Counted from the stretch's first letter, positions 7,868-17,631 are shown. The stretch: 64,000 nucleotides of DNA from Dickeya fangzhongdai (GCF_002812485.1 NZ_CP025003.1:1860001-1924000); one strand, 5' to 3'. The notes: generated from the letters alone by a model not told the origin. Program-made: numbers and translations.

Positions 7868-10800
7868 ATGCAAGTTAATCGAAGGGGCTTTTTTAAAGTC
7901 TGTGCCGGGGGAATGGCTGGGACGACACTCGCTGTCTTAGGGTTTACGCCAACGGAAGCGATGGCATCGGTCCGTCAGTACAAGCTGCTGCGGGCGAAGG
8001 AAACGCGCAATAACTGCACTTACTGTTCCGTCGGCTGCGGGCTGCTGATGTATAGCCTGGGCGACGGGGCGAAAAACGCCAAACCCGCCATCTTTCACAT
8101 CGAAGGGGATCCGGATCATCCGGTCAGTCGCGGCTCGTTATGCCCGAAAGGCGCCGGTCTGGTGGACTACATCCACAGCGAAGGCCGCCTGAAATACCCG
8201 GAGTACCGCGCGCCCGGTTCGGACAAATGGCAACGCATCAGTTGGGATGACGCCATTGACCGCATCGCCCGCCTGATGAAAAAAGACCGCGACGCCAATT
8301 TCGAGCGCGTCAACGCCAAAGGCGCGCTGGTCAACCGCTGGCTGACCACCGGGATGCTGTGCTCTTCCGCCGCCAGCAATGAAACCGGCATTCTCGACCA
8401 GAAGTTCGCCCGTTCGCTGGGGATGGTCGCCATCGATTGTCAGGCCCGCCTGTGCCACGGCCCGACCGTTGCCGCGCTGGCGCCGACCTTTGGCCGCGGG
8501 GCGATGACCAACAACTGGGTGGATATCAAAAACGCCAACGTGATTATCGTGATGGGCGGCAACGCAGCGGAAGCGCACCCGGTCGGTTTCAAATGGGCGG
8601 TGGAAGCCAAAACCCACAATGACGCCAAACTGATTGTGGTCGATCCGCGCTTCAACCGTTCCGCCGCGGTCGCCGATTTGTACGCGCCGATTCGCGCCGG
8701 TTCCGACGCCGCGTTCCTGCTGGGCATCGTCAACTACCTGATTACCCACGACAAGATTCACCACGAGTATGTGAAGTCTTACACCAGCGCCAGCCTGATC
8801 GTGCGTGAGGATTTCAGCTTCGACGACGGCCTGTTCAGCGGCTATAACCCACAAACTCGCCAGTATGACAAGAGCAGTTGGCAGTACGAACTGGGGGCGG
8901 ACGGTTTCGCCAAACGGGATATGACCCTGACCCACCCGCGCTGCGTGTGGAACCTGCTGAAAAAACATGTTTCCCGCTACACGCCGGAGATGGTGACCTC
9001 GCTGTGCGGCACGCCGGCGAAAGCCTACGAAGAGATTTGCCAGTCGCTGGCGGACACTTGCGTACCCAACAAAACCGCCACCTTCATGTACGCGCTGGGC
9101 TGGACCCACCACACCAACGGCGCGCAGATTATCCGCGCGGCGGCGATGATCCAACTGCTGCTGGGCAACATCGGCATGGCGGGCGGCGGCATCAACGCGC
9201 TGCGCGGCCATTCCAACATTCAGGGCTATACCGACCTGGGGCTGCTGAGCCTCAATTTGCCGGGTTACATGCCGCTGCCGTCCGAGAAACAGGGCGATCT
9301 GAAAACCTATCTCAGCCAGATCACGCCGGACACGCTACTGCCGGATCAGGTGAACTACTGGAAAAATACGCCGAAGTTTTTTATCAGCATGATGAAGAGC
9401 TTCTGGGGCGACAACGCGCAGGCGTCCAACAACTGGGGCTATGACTGGCTGCCGAAGTGGGACCGTAGCTATGACGTGATGGTCCAGACCGAACTGATGC
9501 TGGACGGCAAAATGAACGGCTACATCGTTCAGGGCTTTAACCCGCTGGCGGCGTTCGCCAACAAAAACAAGGCCACCGCCGCGCTGTCGAAACTGAAATA
9601 CATGGTGGTGATCGACCCGCTGGCTACCGAAACCTCCACGTTCTGGCAGAACCACGGCGAGTTTAACGACGTGAATTCGGCTGACATTCAGACCGAAGTG
9701 TTCCGTCTGCCGTCCAGCTGTTTTGCCGAAGAAAACGGCTCCATCGCCAACTCCGGCCGCTGGCTGCAATGGCACTGGGCCGCGGCCGAGCCGCCGGGTG
9801 AAGCGCTGCACGACGGTAAAATCCTCGGTCGGCTGATGATGCGCCTGCGTGAGCTGTACCATGAAGAGGGCGGCGTCTGTCCGGAACCGGTGATGAACAT
9901 CAACTGGAACTATCAGGACCCGGAAGACCCGACGCCGGAAGAGATCGCCCGCGAAGGTAACGGCATGGCGCTGGCGGACGTGTTTGATGACAAAGGCAAT
10001 CTGGTACTGAAAAAAGGCCAACAGCTGTCCGATTTCTCGCAACTGCGCGACGACGGCACTACCGCCAGCTTCTGCTGGATTTACGCCGGTAGCTGGACCG
10101 ACGCCGGCAACCAGATGGCTAACCGCGACAATACCGACGTCGGTCTGGGCAGCACGCCGGGCTGGGCCTGGTGCTGGCCGCAGAACCGCCGCATTTTGTA
10201 CAACCGCGCGTCGGCCGATTTGCAGGGCAAACCCTGGGACAGCAAACGCAAGCTGTTGGAATGGAACGGCCAGAAGTGGAAGGGCATCGACGTACCGGAC
10301 TTTGCCGCCACCGTACCGCCGGGCAAAGACACCATGCCGTTCATCATGCTGCCGGAAGGCGTGGCGCGGCTGTTCTCGCTGGACAAGCTGGCGGACGGCC
10401 CGTTCCCGGAACACTACGAACCGATAGAAACCCCGCTTGGCACCAACCCGCTGCACCCGGCGGTGGTGTCCAACCCGGCGGCGCGCCTGTTCGCGCGCGA
10501 CGCCAAAACCATGGGCAAGGCGAGCGATTTCCCGTACGTCGCCACCACCTATTCCATTACCGAGCTATTCCGCCACTGGACCAAACACGCGCGGATGAAC
10601 GCCATCATTCAGCCGGAGCAGTTTGTCGAAATCGGCGAGAACCTGGCGAAAAGCAAAGGGATTCAGGCGGGCGACATGGTGAAAGTGTCCTGCCAGCGCG
10701 GTTACATCAAAGCGAAAGCGGTGGTGACCAAGCGCATCAAGACGCTGACCGTGGCCGGGAAAGCGATCGAAACCGTCGGCATTCCCTGTCACTGGGGATT

Positions 10801-10915
10801 TGAGGGCGCCACGCGCAAGGGATTCCTGGCGAATACCCTGACGCCGAGCGTCGGCGACGCGAACTCGCAAACGCCGGAGTACAAGGCGTTCCTGGTCAAT
10901 GTGGAAAAGGTGTAA
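7868..10915 (+). CDS. fdnG: Formate dehydrogenase-N, alpha subunit (Cys-containing)
   Basis: A 1015-residue molybdopterin enzyme that oxidises formate in the periplasm. A Tat signal (NRRGFFKVCAGG) opens the protein, followed by the [4Fe-4S] ligands C50, C53, C57 and C92. The E. coli proteins FdnG and FdoG carry selenocysteine at residue 196, encoded by UGA; here codon 196 (8453-8455) is TGC in the context QARLCHGPTVA, so it is a cysteine enzyme. The rest (GRGAMTNNWVDIKNANV, NSGRWLQWHW, C-terminal NVEKV) follows FdnG/FdoG throughout. The start at 7868 gives the Tat motif at the N-terminus; an earlier start is possible but unlikely. It heads the fdnGHI operon. Confidence 0.93.
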   Translation: MQVNRRGFFKVCAGGMAGTTLAVLGFTPTEAMASVRQYKLLRAKETRNNCTYCSVGCGLLMYSLGDGAKNAKPAIFHIEGDPDHPVSRGSLCPKGAGLVDYIHSEGRLKYPEYRAPGSDKWQRISWDDAIDRIARLMKKDRDANFERVNAKGALVNRWLTTGMLCSSAASNETGILDQKFARSLGMVAIDCQARLCHGPTVAALAPTFGRGAMTNNWVDIKNANVIIVMGGNAAEAHPVGFKWAVEAKTHNDAKLIVVDPRFNRSAAVADLYAPIRAGSDAAFLLGIVNYLITHDKIHHEYVKSYTSASLIVREDFSFDDGLFSGYNPQTRQYDKSSWQYELGADGFAKRDMTLTHPRCVWNLLKKHVSRYTPEMVTSLCGTPAKAYEEICQSLADTCVPNKTATFMYALGWTHHTNGAQIIRAAAMIQLLLGNIGMAGGGINALRGHSNIQGYTDLGLLSLNLPGYMPLPSEKQGDLKTYLSQITPDTLLPDQVNYWKNTPKFFISMMKSFWGDNAQASNNWGYDWLPKWDRSYDVMVQTELMLDGKMNGYIVQGFNPLAAFANKNKATAALSKLKYMVVIDPLATETSTFWQNHGEFNDVNSADIQTEVFRLPSSCFAEENGSIANSGRWLQWHWAAAEPPGEALHDGKILGRLMMRLRELYHEEGGVCPEPVMNINWNYQDPEDPTPEEIAREGNGMALADVFDDKGNLVLKKGQQLSDFSQLRDDGTTASFCWIYAGSWTDAGNQMANRDNTDVGLGSTPGWAWCWPQNRRILYNRASADLQGKPWDSKRKLLEWNGQKWKGIDVPDFAATVPPGKDTMPFIMLPEGVARLFSLDKLADGPFPEHYEPIETPLGTNPLHPAVVSNPAARLFARDAKTMGKASDFPYVATTYSITELFRHWTKHARMNAIIQPEQFVEIGENLAKSKGIQAGDMVKVSCQRGYIKAKAVVTKRIKTLTVAGKAIETVGIPCHWGFEGATRKGFLANTLTPSVGDANSQTPEYKAFLVNVEKV

Positions 10916-10927
10916 GGGTAAAACGTT

Positions 10928-11836
10928 ATGTCAATGCAATCTCAGGATATTATCCAGCGCTCGGCCACCAGTAGCCTGACGCCGCCGCCACAGGTTCGGG
11001 ATGATAAAAGCGAAGTCGCCAAACTGATCGACGTCACCACCTGCATCGGCTGTAAAGCCTGTCAGGCGGCCTGTTCCGAATGGAACGACATCCGTGATGA
11101 CGTCGGTCACAACGCCGGGGTGTACGACAATCCGGCCGATCTGAGCGCCAAATCCTGGACGGTGATGCGCTTCTCCGAAGTGGAAAGCGAAGACCGTCTT
11201 GAGTGGCTGATCCGCAAGGACGGCTGTATGCACTGCGCCGAACCGGGCTGCCTGAAAGCCTGCCCATCGGCGGGCGCCATCATTCAGTATGCCAACGGCA
11301 TCGTCGATTTTCAGTCCGAGCACTGCATCGGTTGCGGCTATTGCATCGCCGGCTGTCCGTTCAACATTCCGCGCTTAAACAAGCAGGATAACCGCGTCTA
11401 CAAATGCACGCTGTGCGTGGATCGCGTCAGCACCGGACAGGAGCCGGCCTGCGTGAAGACCTGCCCGACCGGCGCCATCCACTTCGGCACCAAGGACGAG
11501 ATGAAGCAGCTCGCCGCCGAACGTGTCGCGCATCTGCAAAAACGCGGCTACGACCAGGCCGGCCTGTACGACCCGCAGGGCGTCGGCGGCACCCACGTGA
11601 TGTATGTGTTGCATCATGCGGATAAACCGTCGCTGTACCATAACCTGCCGGACAACCCGAAAATCTCGACGCCGGTCAACCTGTGGAAAGGCATTCTCAA
11701 ACCGCTTTCGACGCTGGGCTTCGTCGCCACCTTCGCCGGGTTGATGTTCCACTACATCGGCATCGGGCCGAACACGGAAGAGACCGCGCACCCGCATGAA
11801 GGGCAACCGCACGAAGGAGAAGATAAGCATGAGTAA
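10928..11836 (+). CDS. fdnH: Formate dehydrogenase-N, beta (iron-sulfur) subunit
   Basis: A 302-residue electron-transfer subunit with four ferredoxin-type [4Fe-4S] motifs: [37 protein letters not shown] and CTLCVDRV...CVKTCP. A C-terminal transmembrane helix (about residues 255-280, [20 protein letters not shown]) anchors it to the membrane, as in E. coli FdnH. The gene lies 12 bases after fdnG and its last codons overlap the fdnI start by 8 bases. Confidence 0.95.
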   Translation: MSMQSQDIIQRSATSSLTPPPQVRDDKSEVAKLIDVTTCIGCKACQAACSEWNDIRDDVGHNAGVYDNPADLSAKSWTVMRFSEVESEDRLEWLIRKDGCMHCAEPGCLKACPSAGAIIQYANGIVDFQSEHCIGCGYCIAGCPFNIPRLNKQDNRVYKCTLCVDRVSTGQEPACVKTCPTGAIHFGTKDEMKQLAAERVAHLQKRGYDQAGLYDPQGVGGTHVMYVLHHADKPSLYHNLPDNPKISTPVNLWKGILKPLSTLGFVATFAGLMFHYIGIGPNTEETAHPHEGQPHEGEDKHE

Positions 11837-12470
11837 CCCGAAAATGATTGTGCGCACCAAATTTATTGACCGTGTCTGCCACTGGATTGTGGTGATCAGC
11901 TTCTTTATGGTGGCGCTGTCCGGCATCGCGCTGTTTTTCCCGACGCTGCAATGGTTGACGCAGACCTTCGGTACGCCGCAGATGGGACGCATCATGCACC
12001 CGTTCTTCGGTATTCTGATTGTGGTGTGTCTGGTGCCGATGTTCTTCCGCTTTGTCGGGCATAACATTCCGAAGCTGCGTGATTTGCCGTGGTTCCTCAA
12101 CATCATCGAGGTGCTGAAGGGTAATGAGCATGAAGTCGCCGACGTGGGCAAGTACAACCCCGGCCAGAAGATGATGTTCTGGAGCATCATGGGGTTGACG
12201 CTGGTGCTGCTGATTACCGGCATCATCATGTGGCGCCCGTACTTCGCGCACCTGTTCCCGATCGACGTGGTGCGTTACGCCATTCTGCTGCACGCCACGG
12301 CGGCCATCGTGCTGATCCACGCCATCCTGATTCACATGTACATGGCGTTCTGGGTGCGCGGCTCGATCAAAGGGATGATCGAAGGCAAGGTATCCGAGAA
12401 GTGGGCGTTGAAACATCACCCGCGCTGGGCGCGTGATGTGATCGCCAAGGCCAATAAAGACAAGAAATAA
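11829..12470 (+). CDS. fdnI: Formate dehydrogenase-N, gamma subunit (cytochrome b556)
   Basis: A 213-residue membrane cytochrome with four transmembrane helices that passes electrons to the quinone pool. It begins [12 protein letters not shown], with the first haem-ligand histidine, and keeps HPFFG and [14 protein letters not shown], where further haem ligands lie. The ATG at 11829 overlaps the fdnH stop and gives the known FdnI N-terminus. No fdhE follows, so the accessory gene must lie elsewhere. Confidence 0.94.
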   Translation: MSNPKMIVRTKFIDRVCHWIVVISFFMVALSGIALFFPTLQWLTQTFGTPQMGRIMHPFFGILIVVCLVPMFFRFVGHNIPKLRDLPWFLNIIEVLKGNEHEVADVGKYNPGQKMMFWSIMGLTLVLLITGIIMWRPYFAHLFPIDVVRYAILLHATAAIVLIHAILIHMYMAFWVRGSIKGMIEGKVSEKWALKHHPRWARDVIAKANKDKK

Positions 12471-12474
12471 GGCT

Positions 12475-12513
12475 CCCTTCTCGTAGTGCCTTTCATGGCA
12501 GGCGAAGGGGTTT
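12475..12513 (+). terminator. Putative terminator after fdnI
   Basis: CCCTTC (12475-12480) pairs with GAAGGG near 12504-12509, with an inner TGCC/GGCA stem, followed by TTT. It begins four bases after the fdnI stop codon. Confidence 0.5.
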
Positions 12514-12888
12514 CCGGCGTTAAAAACGGTGCTGAGGTGGACGACTTCGCTGGGTGAGCCGCATGGACGCGGCGAACGCCGAAGGAACCGCGAAGCGGCA
12601 CTGTTTAGCCCTCAGCCAGTGGTCAAGGAGAGGTGGCGTTTGAGCTCACTCTGTTTCATGTCGTGATAGCTAATCACGACATGAGCAAGATACAAACCTC
12701 TCCTTGTCGTGCGAGCGGTAATATTACAAAGGAAAGATTGGCTTTACCTCGCACGAAATCATCCACAGTCCAGACGGATAATACCATTCACAAGACATCC
12801 AGCTGTTTGTCAACAGCCTCTCACATCCCCCCTTGCGGCGATTTGTGATAGTCTGGCGCGTAACGGAATTCAGGGTGGGTGGTGCGCC
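12514..12888. other. Structured intergenic region upstream of the raf repressor
   Basis: No convincing gene is seen between the fdn terminator and the repressor. The stretch contains three perfect inverted repeats listed separately at 12624-12756. The promoter of the LacI-type repressor must lie in the last part, where I cannot point to clear hexamers. An upstream in-frame start for the repressor at 12709 would add 60 residues before the helix-turn-helix and is rejected. Confidence 0.5.
12624..12756. repeat. Three inverted repeats (nested pair plus one)
   Basis: An outer pair CAAGGAGAGGT (12624-12634) and ACCTCTCCTTG (12696-12706) encloses an inner pair CATGTCGTGAT (12657-12667) and ATCACGACATG (12673-12683). 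Directly adjacent, TCGTGCGAG (12707-12715) pairs with CTCGCACGA (12748-12756). All three are perfect. The arrangement looks like a folded RNA or a small non-autonomous repeat element; I do not recognise a known family. Confidence 0.6.
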
Positions 12889-13914
12889 ATGTCACTGAAA
12901 CAGATTGCAAAAACGCTGGGGCTGTCGGTCACTACCGTCAGTCGGGCGCTGAACGGCTACGATGACGTGGCCGCCGAGACGCGTCTGCGGGTGGAAGAGG
13001 AGGCGCGGCGTCTCGGCTATCGCCCCAATACCTTTGCCCGCCGCCTGAAAATGGGCCGCATTGATGCGGTGGGTCTGGTGTTCCCGTTGCAGCCTGCGCC
13101 GCTCAGCAATACGACCTTTATGGAGATGGTGGCGGAGATCAGCCATGAATTGTCGAAGCAGGAGATTGACCTGCTGTTGATCGCCGACGAAGAGCAGTCC
13201 GACCACCCTGCGTTTTTGCGCATGATTGAAAGCCGCCGGGTGGATGCGCTGATTGTCGCCCACACCCTGCAACAGGACTCTCGCCTGCAGTATCTGCAAT
13301 CGATCCGCTTTCCGTTTCTGGCGCTCGGGCGCAGCGACCTGCCGTCGCCCTATGCCTGGTTCGATTTCGACAATCAGGCTGGCGCCGCGCTCGCCGCCCG
13401 TCACCTGATCGCGCTCGGCCATCGCCATATCGCCTTTCTTGGCGAACACCACCCGCAGTCGTTCATTGTCCAGCGGCGCGCCGGTTATCTGGACGCGCTG
13501 GCCGCCGCCGGTATCGACCGGCGCGACGAATTGCTGCGTCAGGTCGCGCCATCACGGCGGGAAGGATACCAGACCACCTTGCAATGGCTGGCGCTCACGC
13601 CGCCGCCCACCGCCATCGTTGTCGACGGCAGTACGCAGGGGGAGGGGGCAGCGCTGGCGTTGCGCGACAGCGGACGCCTGCAGGGCGAGCAGGCGGTATC
13701 GCTGATCGTCTATGACGGCCTGCCGGCTGACTCGCTGGTGGAGATACCGGTCACCGCTATTACGCAGGCCACCCGCGCGCAGGTCGGGCAGCAGATCGCC
13801 GATATGGTATTTCGCCTGCTGGCGGGAGACGATCCTGCGTCGTTGCAGGTCTTGTGGCAACCGCAATTGCGTGCCGGGCAGACCGATAATCCGCCGCCGG
13901 CGCAGGCCGGATAG
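12889..13914 (+). CDS. rafR: LacI-family repressor of the raffinose/melibiose-type operon
   Basis: A 341-residue LacI/GalR-type regulator. The helix-turn-helix and hinge occupy residues 1-60 (MSLKQIAKTLGLSVTTVSRA followed by LNGYDDVAAET), and the rest is a periplasmic-binding-protein-like sugar domain. It lies 136 bases upstream of the alpha-galactosidase on the same strand, with two palindromic sites between them that fit LacI-family operators. The order regulator, alpha-galactosidase, permease matches the raf operon, so the effector is probably an alpha-galactoside; the symbol rests on this context. Confidence 0.82.
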   Translation: MSLKQIAKTLGLSVTTVSRALNGYDDVAAETRLRVEEEARRLGYRPNTFARRLKMGRIDAVGLVFPLQPAPLSNTTFMEMVAEISHELSKQEIDLLLIADEEQSDHPAFLRMIESRRVDALIVAHTLQQDSRLQYLQSIRFPFLALGRSDLPSPYAWFDFDNQAGAALAARHLIALGHRHIAFLGEHHPQSFIVQRRAGYLDALAAAGIDRRDELLRQVAPSRREGYQTTLQWLALTPPPTAIVVDGSTQGEGAALALRDSGRLQGEQAVSLIVYDGLPADSLVEIPVTAITQATRAQVGQQIADMVFRLLAGDDPASLQVLWQPQLRAGQTDNPPPAQAG

Positions 13915-13977
13915 CCGTTCCCGCCGACGCGTTCATATCATCGCTTTCATCGTTCGCTTTTTAACCCGATCACAAAA

Positions 13978-13991
13978 CCAAAACGTTTCGG
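13978..13991. promoter_or_regulatory. Operator 1 of the raf operon (putative)
   Basis: CCAAAACGTTTCGG differs at one position from the perfect palindrome 21 bases downstream and is typical of LacI-family sites with a central CG. It lies between the repressor gene and the alpha-galactosidase gene. Confidence 0.65.
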
Positions 13992-13998
13992 TTTCTAT

Positions 13999-14012
13999 CC
14001 GAAACGTTTCGG
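13999..14012. promoter_or_regulatory. Operator 2 of the raf operon (putative)
   Basis: CCGAAACGTTTCGG is a perfect 14-base palindrome. Its centre is 21 bases from operator 1, two helical turns, so two repressor dimers could bind on the same DNA face. It ends 38 bases before the alpha-galactosidase start. Confidence 0.75.
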
Positions 14013-14050
14013 AATACAACTAACCTCATCAATCGTTCAGGAGGATGAGG

Positions 14051-16180
14051 ATGGATACGACGCTGATTCGTCTCGCCAGTCCGGCGACGGACGTGATTGT
14101 CCGCTGCCGGCCGGCGGCGGAAATACTGTACTGGGGGCCGCATCTGGCGACGTTTTCACCGCAGGATGCCGACAGCCTGTCGCGGCCGGTGGCGAACGGA
14201 CGGCTGGATGTGGATGTGCCGGTGACGCTGGCGGCGGAAACCGGACGCGGGCTGTTCGGCTCGCCGGGGATCGAAGGTCATCGCAACGGCCTCGACGCCT
14301 TTGCGGTGCTGGCCACCGTTGAGGTACGGCAACCCGACCCACAGCAATTGGTTATCGTGGCGGAAGACCTGCAGGCCGGCCTGCGCCTGACCACCGAATT
14401 ACGGCTGCACGCCGACAGCGGGGTACTGCAACTGCGTCACAGCCTGACCAATCTGCATCCGGGCGACTGGCAGGTACAGCGGCTGGCGACGACGCTGCCG
14501 CTGCCGGAGTCGGCGGCGGAGGTGATGGCGTTTCACGGCCGCTGGGTGCGGGAGTTTCAGCCGCATCGCACCTTGTTGTCGCACGGCAGTCTGGTGCAGG
14601 AAAACCGCCGCGGGCGCACGTCGCACGAATATTTTCCGGCGATGATCGGCGGCGAGCCGGGGTTTGCCGAGCAGCATGGTCAGGTGTGGGGCGTACACCT
14701 TGGCTGGAGCGGCAATCACCGGCTGCGCGCGGAAGTGAAAACCGACGGCCGGCGACTGTTGCAGGCGGAGGCGCTCTATCTGCCCGGCGAAATCGCGCTG
14801 GCGCAGGGGGAGTCTCTGACCACGCCGTGGCTGTACGCCGCCTATTCCGGGCAGGGGCTGAACGGCATGAGCCAGCAGTTTCACCGGTTTTTGCGTCAGG
14901 AGATTATCCGTTTTCCGCACGGTAAGCCGCGCCCGGTGCACCTCAACACCTGGGAAGGGATCTACTTCGAGCATGACCCGGCCTACATTATGCAGATGGC
15001 GAGTCAGGCGGCGGCGCTGGGCGTTGAGCGCTTCATTATCGACGACGGCTGGTTTCGCGGCCGCGACCATGACCGCGCTGCGCTCGGCGACTGGTACGTG
15101 GACCAACGCAAGTACCCGCAGGGGTTGATGCCGGTGATAAACCATGTGCGGGAACTGGGCATGGAGTTTGGTATCTGGGTGGAGCCGGAGATGGTCAACC
15201 CGGATTCCGATCTCTGCCGCGCCCACCCGGACTGGCTGCTGGCGCTGCCCGGCTACGCTCAACCGAGCGGTCGTTACCAGTACGTGCTCGACCTGTCTAA
15301 CCTCGAGGTCTTCGATTACCTGCTGGCGCGCCTGAGTTGGCTGTTGGGCGAGCACCCTATCGATTACGTGAAATGGGATATGAACCGCGAGCTGGTGCAA
15401 CCGGCGCATCAGGGACGGGCGGCGGCCGACCGCCAGACGCAGGCGTTTTACCGTCTGCTCGATGTGCTGGGCGAGCGCTTCCCGCAGGTGGAGTTTGAGT
15501 CCTGCGCGTCCGGCGGCGGGCGTATCGATTATGAGGTGTTGCGGCGTTGCCACCGCTTCTGGGCGTCCGACAATAACGACGCGCTGGAGCGGCAGACGAT
15601 TCAACGTGGTATGAGCTACTTCTTTCCGCCCGAGGTGATGGGGGCGCACATCGGTCATCATCGCTGTCATGCCACCGGACGCCGGCACGGCATTGCCTTT
15701 CGCGGCCTGACGGCGCTGTTCGGCCATATGGGCATCGAACTGGATCCGGTGCGCGCCGATGCGCAGGAGCAGGCTGGTTTTCGCCATTACGTGGCGTTGC
15801 ACCGGCGTTACCGCGCGCTGCTGCACACCGGCTGCCTGTGGCGGGTCGACATGCCGGACGCCTCCACCCAGGTGCAAGGGGTAGTCAGCGCCGATCGGCG
15901 TCAGGCGCTGTTTCTGGCGGCGCAACTGGCGATGCCGGATTACGCGCTGGCCGGGGTGCTGCGCTTCCCCGGCCTGGACCCGCAGGCTCGCTATCGGTTG
16001 ACCGTGGTGGATCATCCTGACCTGAAGCCGGTGATTGAAGGCGGCAGCACCATGCGCCAGTTACCGGCGTGGATGGCGACGCCGGCGGAATACAGCGGTG
16101 AATGGCTGATGAAAGCCGGGCTGCGCCTGCCGATCCTCAACCCGGAAACGGCGCTGCTGCTGGCGTTGGAACGTCTGTAA
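14051..16180 (+). CDS. rafA: Alpha-galactosidase, GH36
   Basis: A 709-residue glycoside hydrolase family 36 enzyme that removes terminal alpha-galactose from raffinose or melibiose in the cytoplasm. The nucleophile is D443 in KWDMNREL and the acid/base is D507 in ASDNNDALERQTIQRG; the WVEPEMVNPDSDL and DDGWFRGR motifs are also present. Two in-frame ATGs exist; the second (14051) has AGGAGG six bases upstream, whereas the first (14045) directly abuts it, so the second is chosen. The length fits RafA of E. coli plasmids. There is no signal peptide, so the sugar must be imported by the next gene product. Confidence 0.9.
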   Translation: MDTTLIRLASPATDVIVRCRPAAEILYWGPHLATFSPQDADSLSRPVANGRLDVDVPVTLAAETGRGLFGSPGIEGHRNGLDAFAVLATVEVRQPDPQQLVIVAEDLQAGLRLTTELRLHADSGVLQLRHSLTNLHPGDWQVQRLATTLPLPESAAEVMAFHGRWVREFQPHRTLLSHGSLVQENRRGRTSHEYFPAMIGGEPGFAEQHGQVWGVHLGWSGNHRLRAEVKTDGRRLLQAEALYLPGEIALAQGESLTTPWLYAAYSGQGLNGMSQQFHRFLRQEIIRFPHGKPRPVHLNTWEGIYFEHDPAYIMQMASQAAALGVERFIIDDGWFRGRDHDRAALGDWYVDQRKYPQGLMPVINHVRELGMEFGIWVEPEMVNPDSDLCRAHPDWLLALPGYAQPSGRYQYVLDLSNLEVFDYLLARLSWLLGEHPIDYVKWDMNRELVQPAHQGRAAADRQTQAFYRLLDVLGERFPQVEFESCASGGGRIDYEVLRRCHRFWASDNNDALERQTIQRGMSYFFPPEVMGAHIGHHRCHATGRRHGIAFRGLTALFGHMGIELDPVRADAQEQAGFRHYVALHRRYRALLHTGCLWRVDMPDASTQVQGVVSADRRQALFLAAQLAMPDYALAGVLRFPGLDPQARYRLTVVDHPDLKPVIEGGSTMRQLPAWMATPAEYSGEWLMKAGLRLPILNPETALLLALERL

Positions 16181-16233
16181 TACGGCGGGAGAGGGCGACC
16201 TCTCCCCAGTCTGGACCCTCTGAGGATAATAAT

Positions 16234-17514
16234 ATGGACATCAGCCACCCGACCCCACGCATCACCACCCACAAACATAATCGTAATTTCTGGATTTTCG
16301 GCCTGTTCTTCTTTCTGTACTTCTTCATTATGGCGACTTGCTTTCCGTTTCTGCCGGTCTGGCTGGCGGAAGTGATCGGCCTGAACAAAACCCAGACCGG
16401 GGTGGTGTTTTCCGCCATTTCGCTGTTCGCCATTCTGTTTCAGCCGCTGATGGGCGTATTGTCGGACCGGCTGGGGCTGAAAAAACACCTGCTGTGGGTT
16501 ATCGCCATCTTGCTGTTTTTGTTCGCACCGTTCTTTCTGTATGTGTTTGCGCCGCTGCTCAGGGTCAACAGCCTGCTGGGGGCGATGGCGGGCGGCGTGT
16601 ATATCGGGCTGGTGTTTTCCGCCGGTTCCGGCGCGGTGGAAGCCTACATTGAGCGCGTCAGCCGCCAGAGCGGTTTCGAGTACGGCAAGGCGCGCATGTT
16701 CGGCTGCCTGGGCTGGGGGCTGTGCGCCTCGACGGCGGGCATGTTGTTTAACGTCAACCCGGCGCTGGTGTTCTGGATGGGGTCCGGCGCGGCGGTGATT
16801 CTGCTGGTGTTGCTGCTGATAGCCCGTCCCGAGCCGCATCCGACGGCGCAGGTGATGGACGCGCTGGGCGCCAATCAACCGCAAATGACGCTGAAAATGG
16901 CGGCCGGGGTATTTGGCGATCGTAAACTGTGGATGTTTGTGCTGTACGTGGTGGGGGTGGCCTGCGTGTATGACGTGTTCGACCAGCAGTTCGCCAACTT
17001 CTTCAAATCGTTTTTCGCCACGCCGCAGCAGGGCAATCAGGTATTTGGCTTTGCCACCACGCTTGGCGAACTGGCTAATGCCGTCATCATGTTCTGTTCG
17101 CCGTGGATCATCAACCGCATCGGCGCCAAAAACACGTTACTGGTGGCGGGGACGATCATGACGGTACGCATCGGCGGGTCGGCATTCGCCACCACGGCGG
17201 TGGAAGTCGTGGCGTTGAAAATGCTGCATGCGCTGGAGGTGCCGTTCCTGCTGGTGGGTGCGTTCAAGTACATCACCACCACCTTCGACACCCGACTGTC
17301 CGCCACCATCTACCTGATTGGCTTTCAGTTCGCCAAACAGTCGGCGGCGATTTTCCTGTCGGCGATGGCGGGGAATCTGTATGACCGCATCGGTTTTCAG
17401 CACACCTATCTGATTCTTGGCGCGATCGCCCTGACGGTGACTATTATTTCGGCGTTCACGCTATCCGGCTCGCGCGCCAAGGCGCAGCCCGCGTATCGCA
17501 CAACGCTATCCTGA
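16234..17514 (+). CDS. rafB: Alpha-galactoside:proton symporter, LacY family
   Basis: A 426-residue permease with 12 transmembrane segments, of the oligosaccharide:H+ symporter family (LacY, RafB, CscB). The start NRNFWIFGLFFFLYFFIMA, the GLSDRLG-type loop (VLSDRLGLKKHLLW) and the second-half motif around residues 230-300 fit this family. The ATG at 16234 follows a GAGG ribosome site and gives a LacY-like N-terminus. It is 53 bases downstream of the alpha-galactosidase. No sucrose hydrolase gene (rafD) follows. Confidence 0.87.
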   Translation: MDISHPTPRITTHKHNRNFWIFGLFFFLYFFIMATCFPFLPVWLAEVIGLNKTQTGVVFSAISLFAILFQPLMGVLSDRLGLKKHLLWVIAILLFLFAPFFLYVFAPLLRVNSLLGAMAGGVYIGLVFSAGSGAVEAYIERVSRQSGFEYGKARMFGCLGWGLCASTAGMLFNVNPALVFWMGSGAAVILLVLLLIARPEPHPTAQVMDALGANQPQMTLKMAAGVFGDRKLWMFVLYVVGVACVYDVFDQQFANFFKSFFATPQQGNQVFGFATTLGELANAVIMFCSPWIINRIGAKNTLLVAGTIMTVRIGGSAFATTAVEVVALKMLHALEVPFLLVGAFKYITTTFDTRLSATIYLIGFQFAKQSAAIFLSAMAGNLYDRIGFQHTYLILGAIALTVTIISAFTLSGSRAKAQPAYRTTLS

Positions 17515-17523
17515 AATCTGACA

Positions 17524-17557
17524 GGACAAGGTCTGCCGTCTGACGCCGGCCTTGTCC
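17524..17557 (+). terminator. Terminator after rafB
   Basis: GGACAAGG (17524-17531) pairs with CCTTGTCC (17550-17557), nine bases after the rafB stop, followed by a short T-containing tail. Confidence 0.6.
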
Positions 17558-17631
17558 GTACTTTCATCGCGGTGTGCGGGACGCTGCGCAAGCTGCACGA
17601 AGTATTGCCGGATACCGGCCAATCAGAGCGC

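Noticed and set aside
8401..8460. Selenocysteine (UGA) readthrough in fdnG
   Set aside because: The codon is TGC, and the frame is open through the entire gene without any stop.
12709..12888. A 60-codon N-terminal extension of the LacI-type repressor
   Set aside because: The helix-turn-helix of LacI-family proteins begins at the N-terminus, as it does with the ATG at 12889; the extension also covers inverted repeats.
14399..16015. A 538-codon frame antisense to the alpha-galactosidase
   Set aside because: Same reason: a shadow of a conserved gene with no family features of its own.
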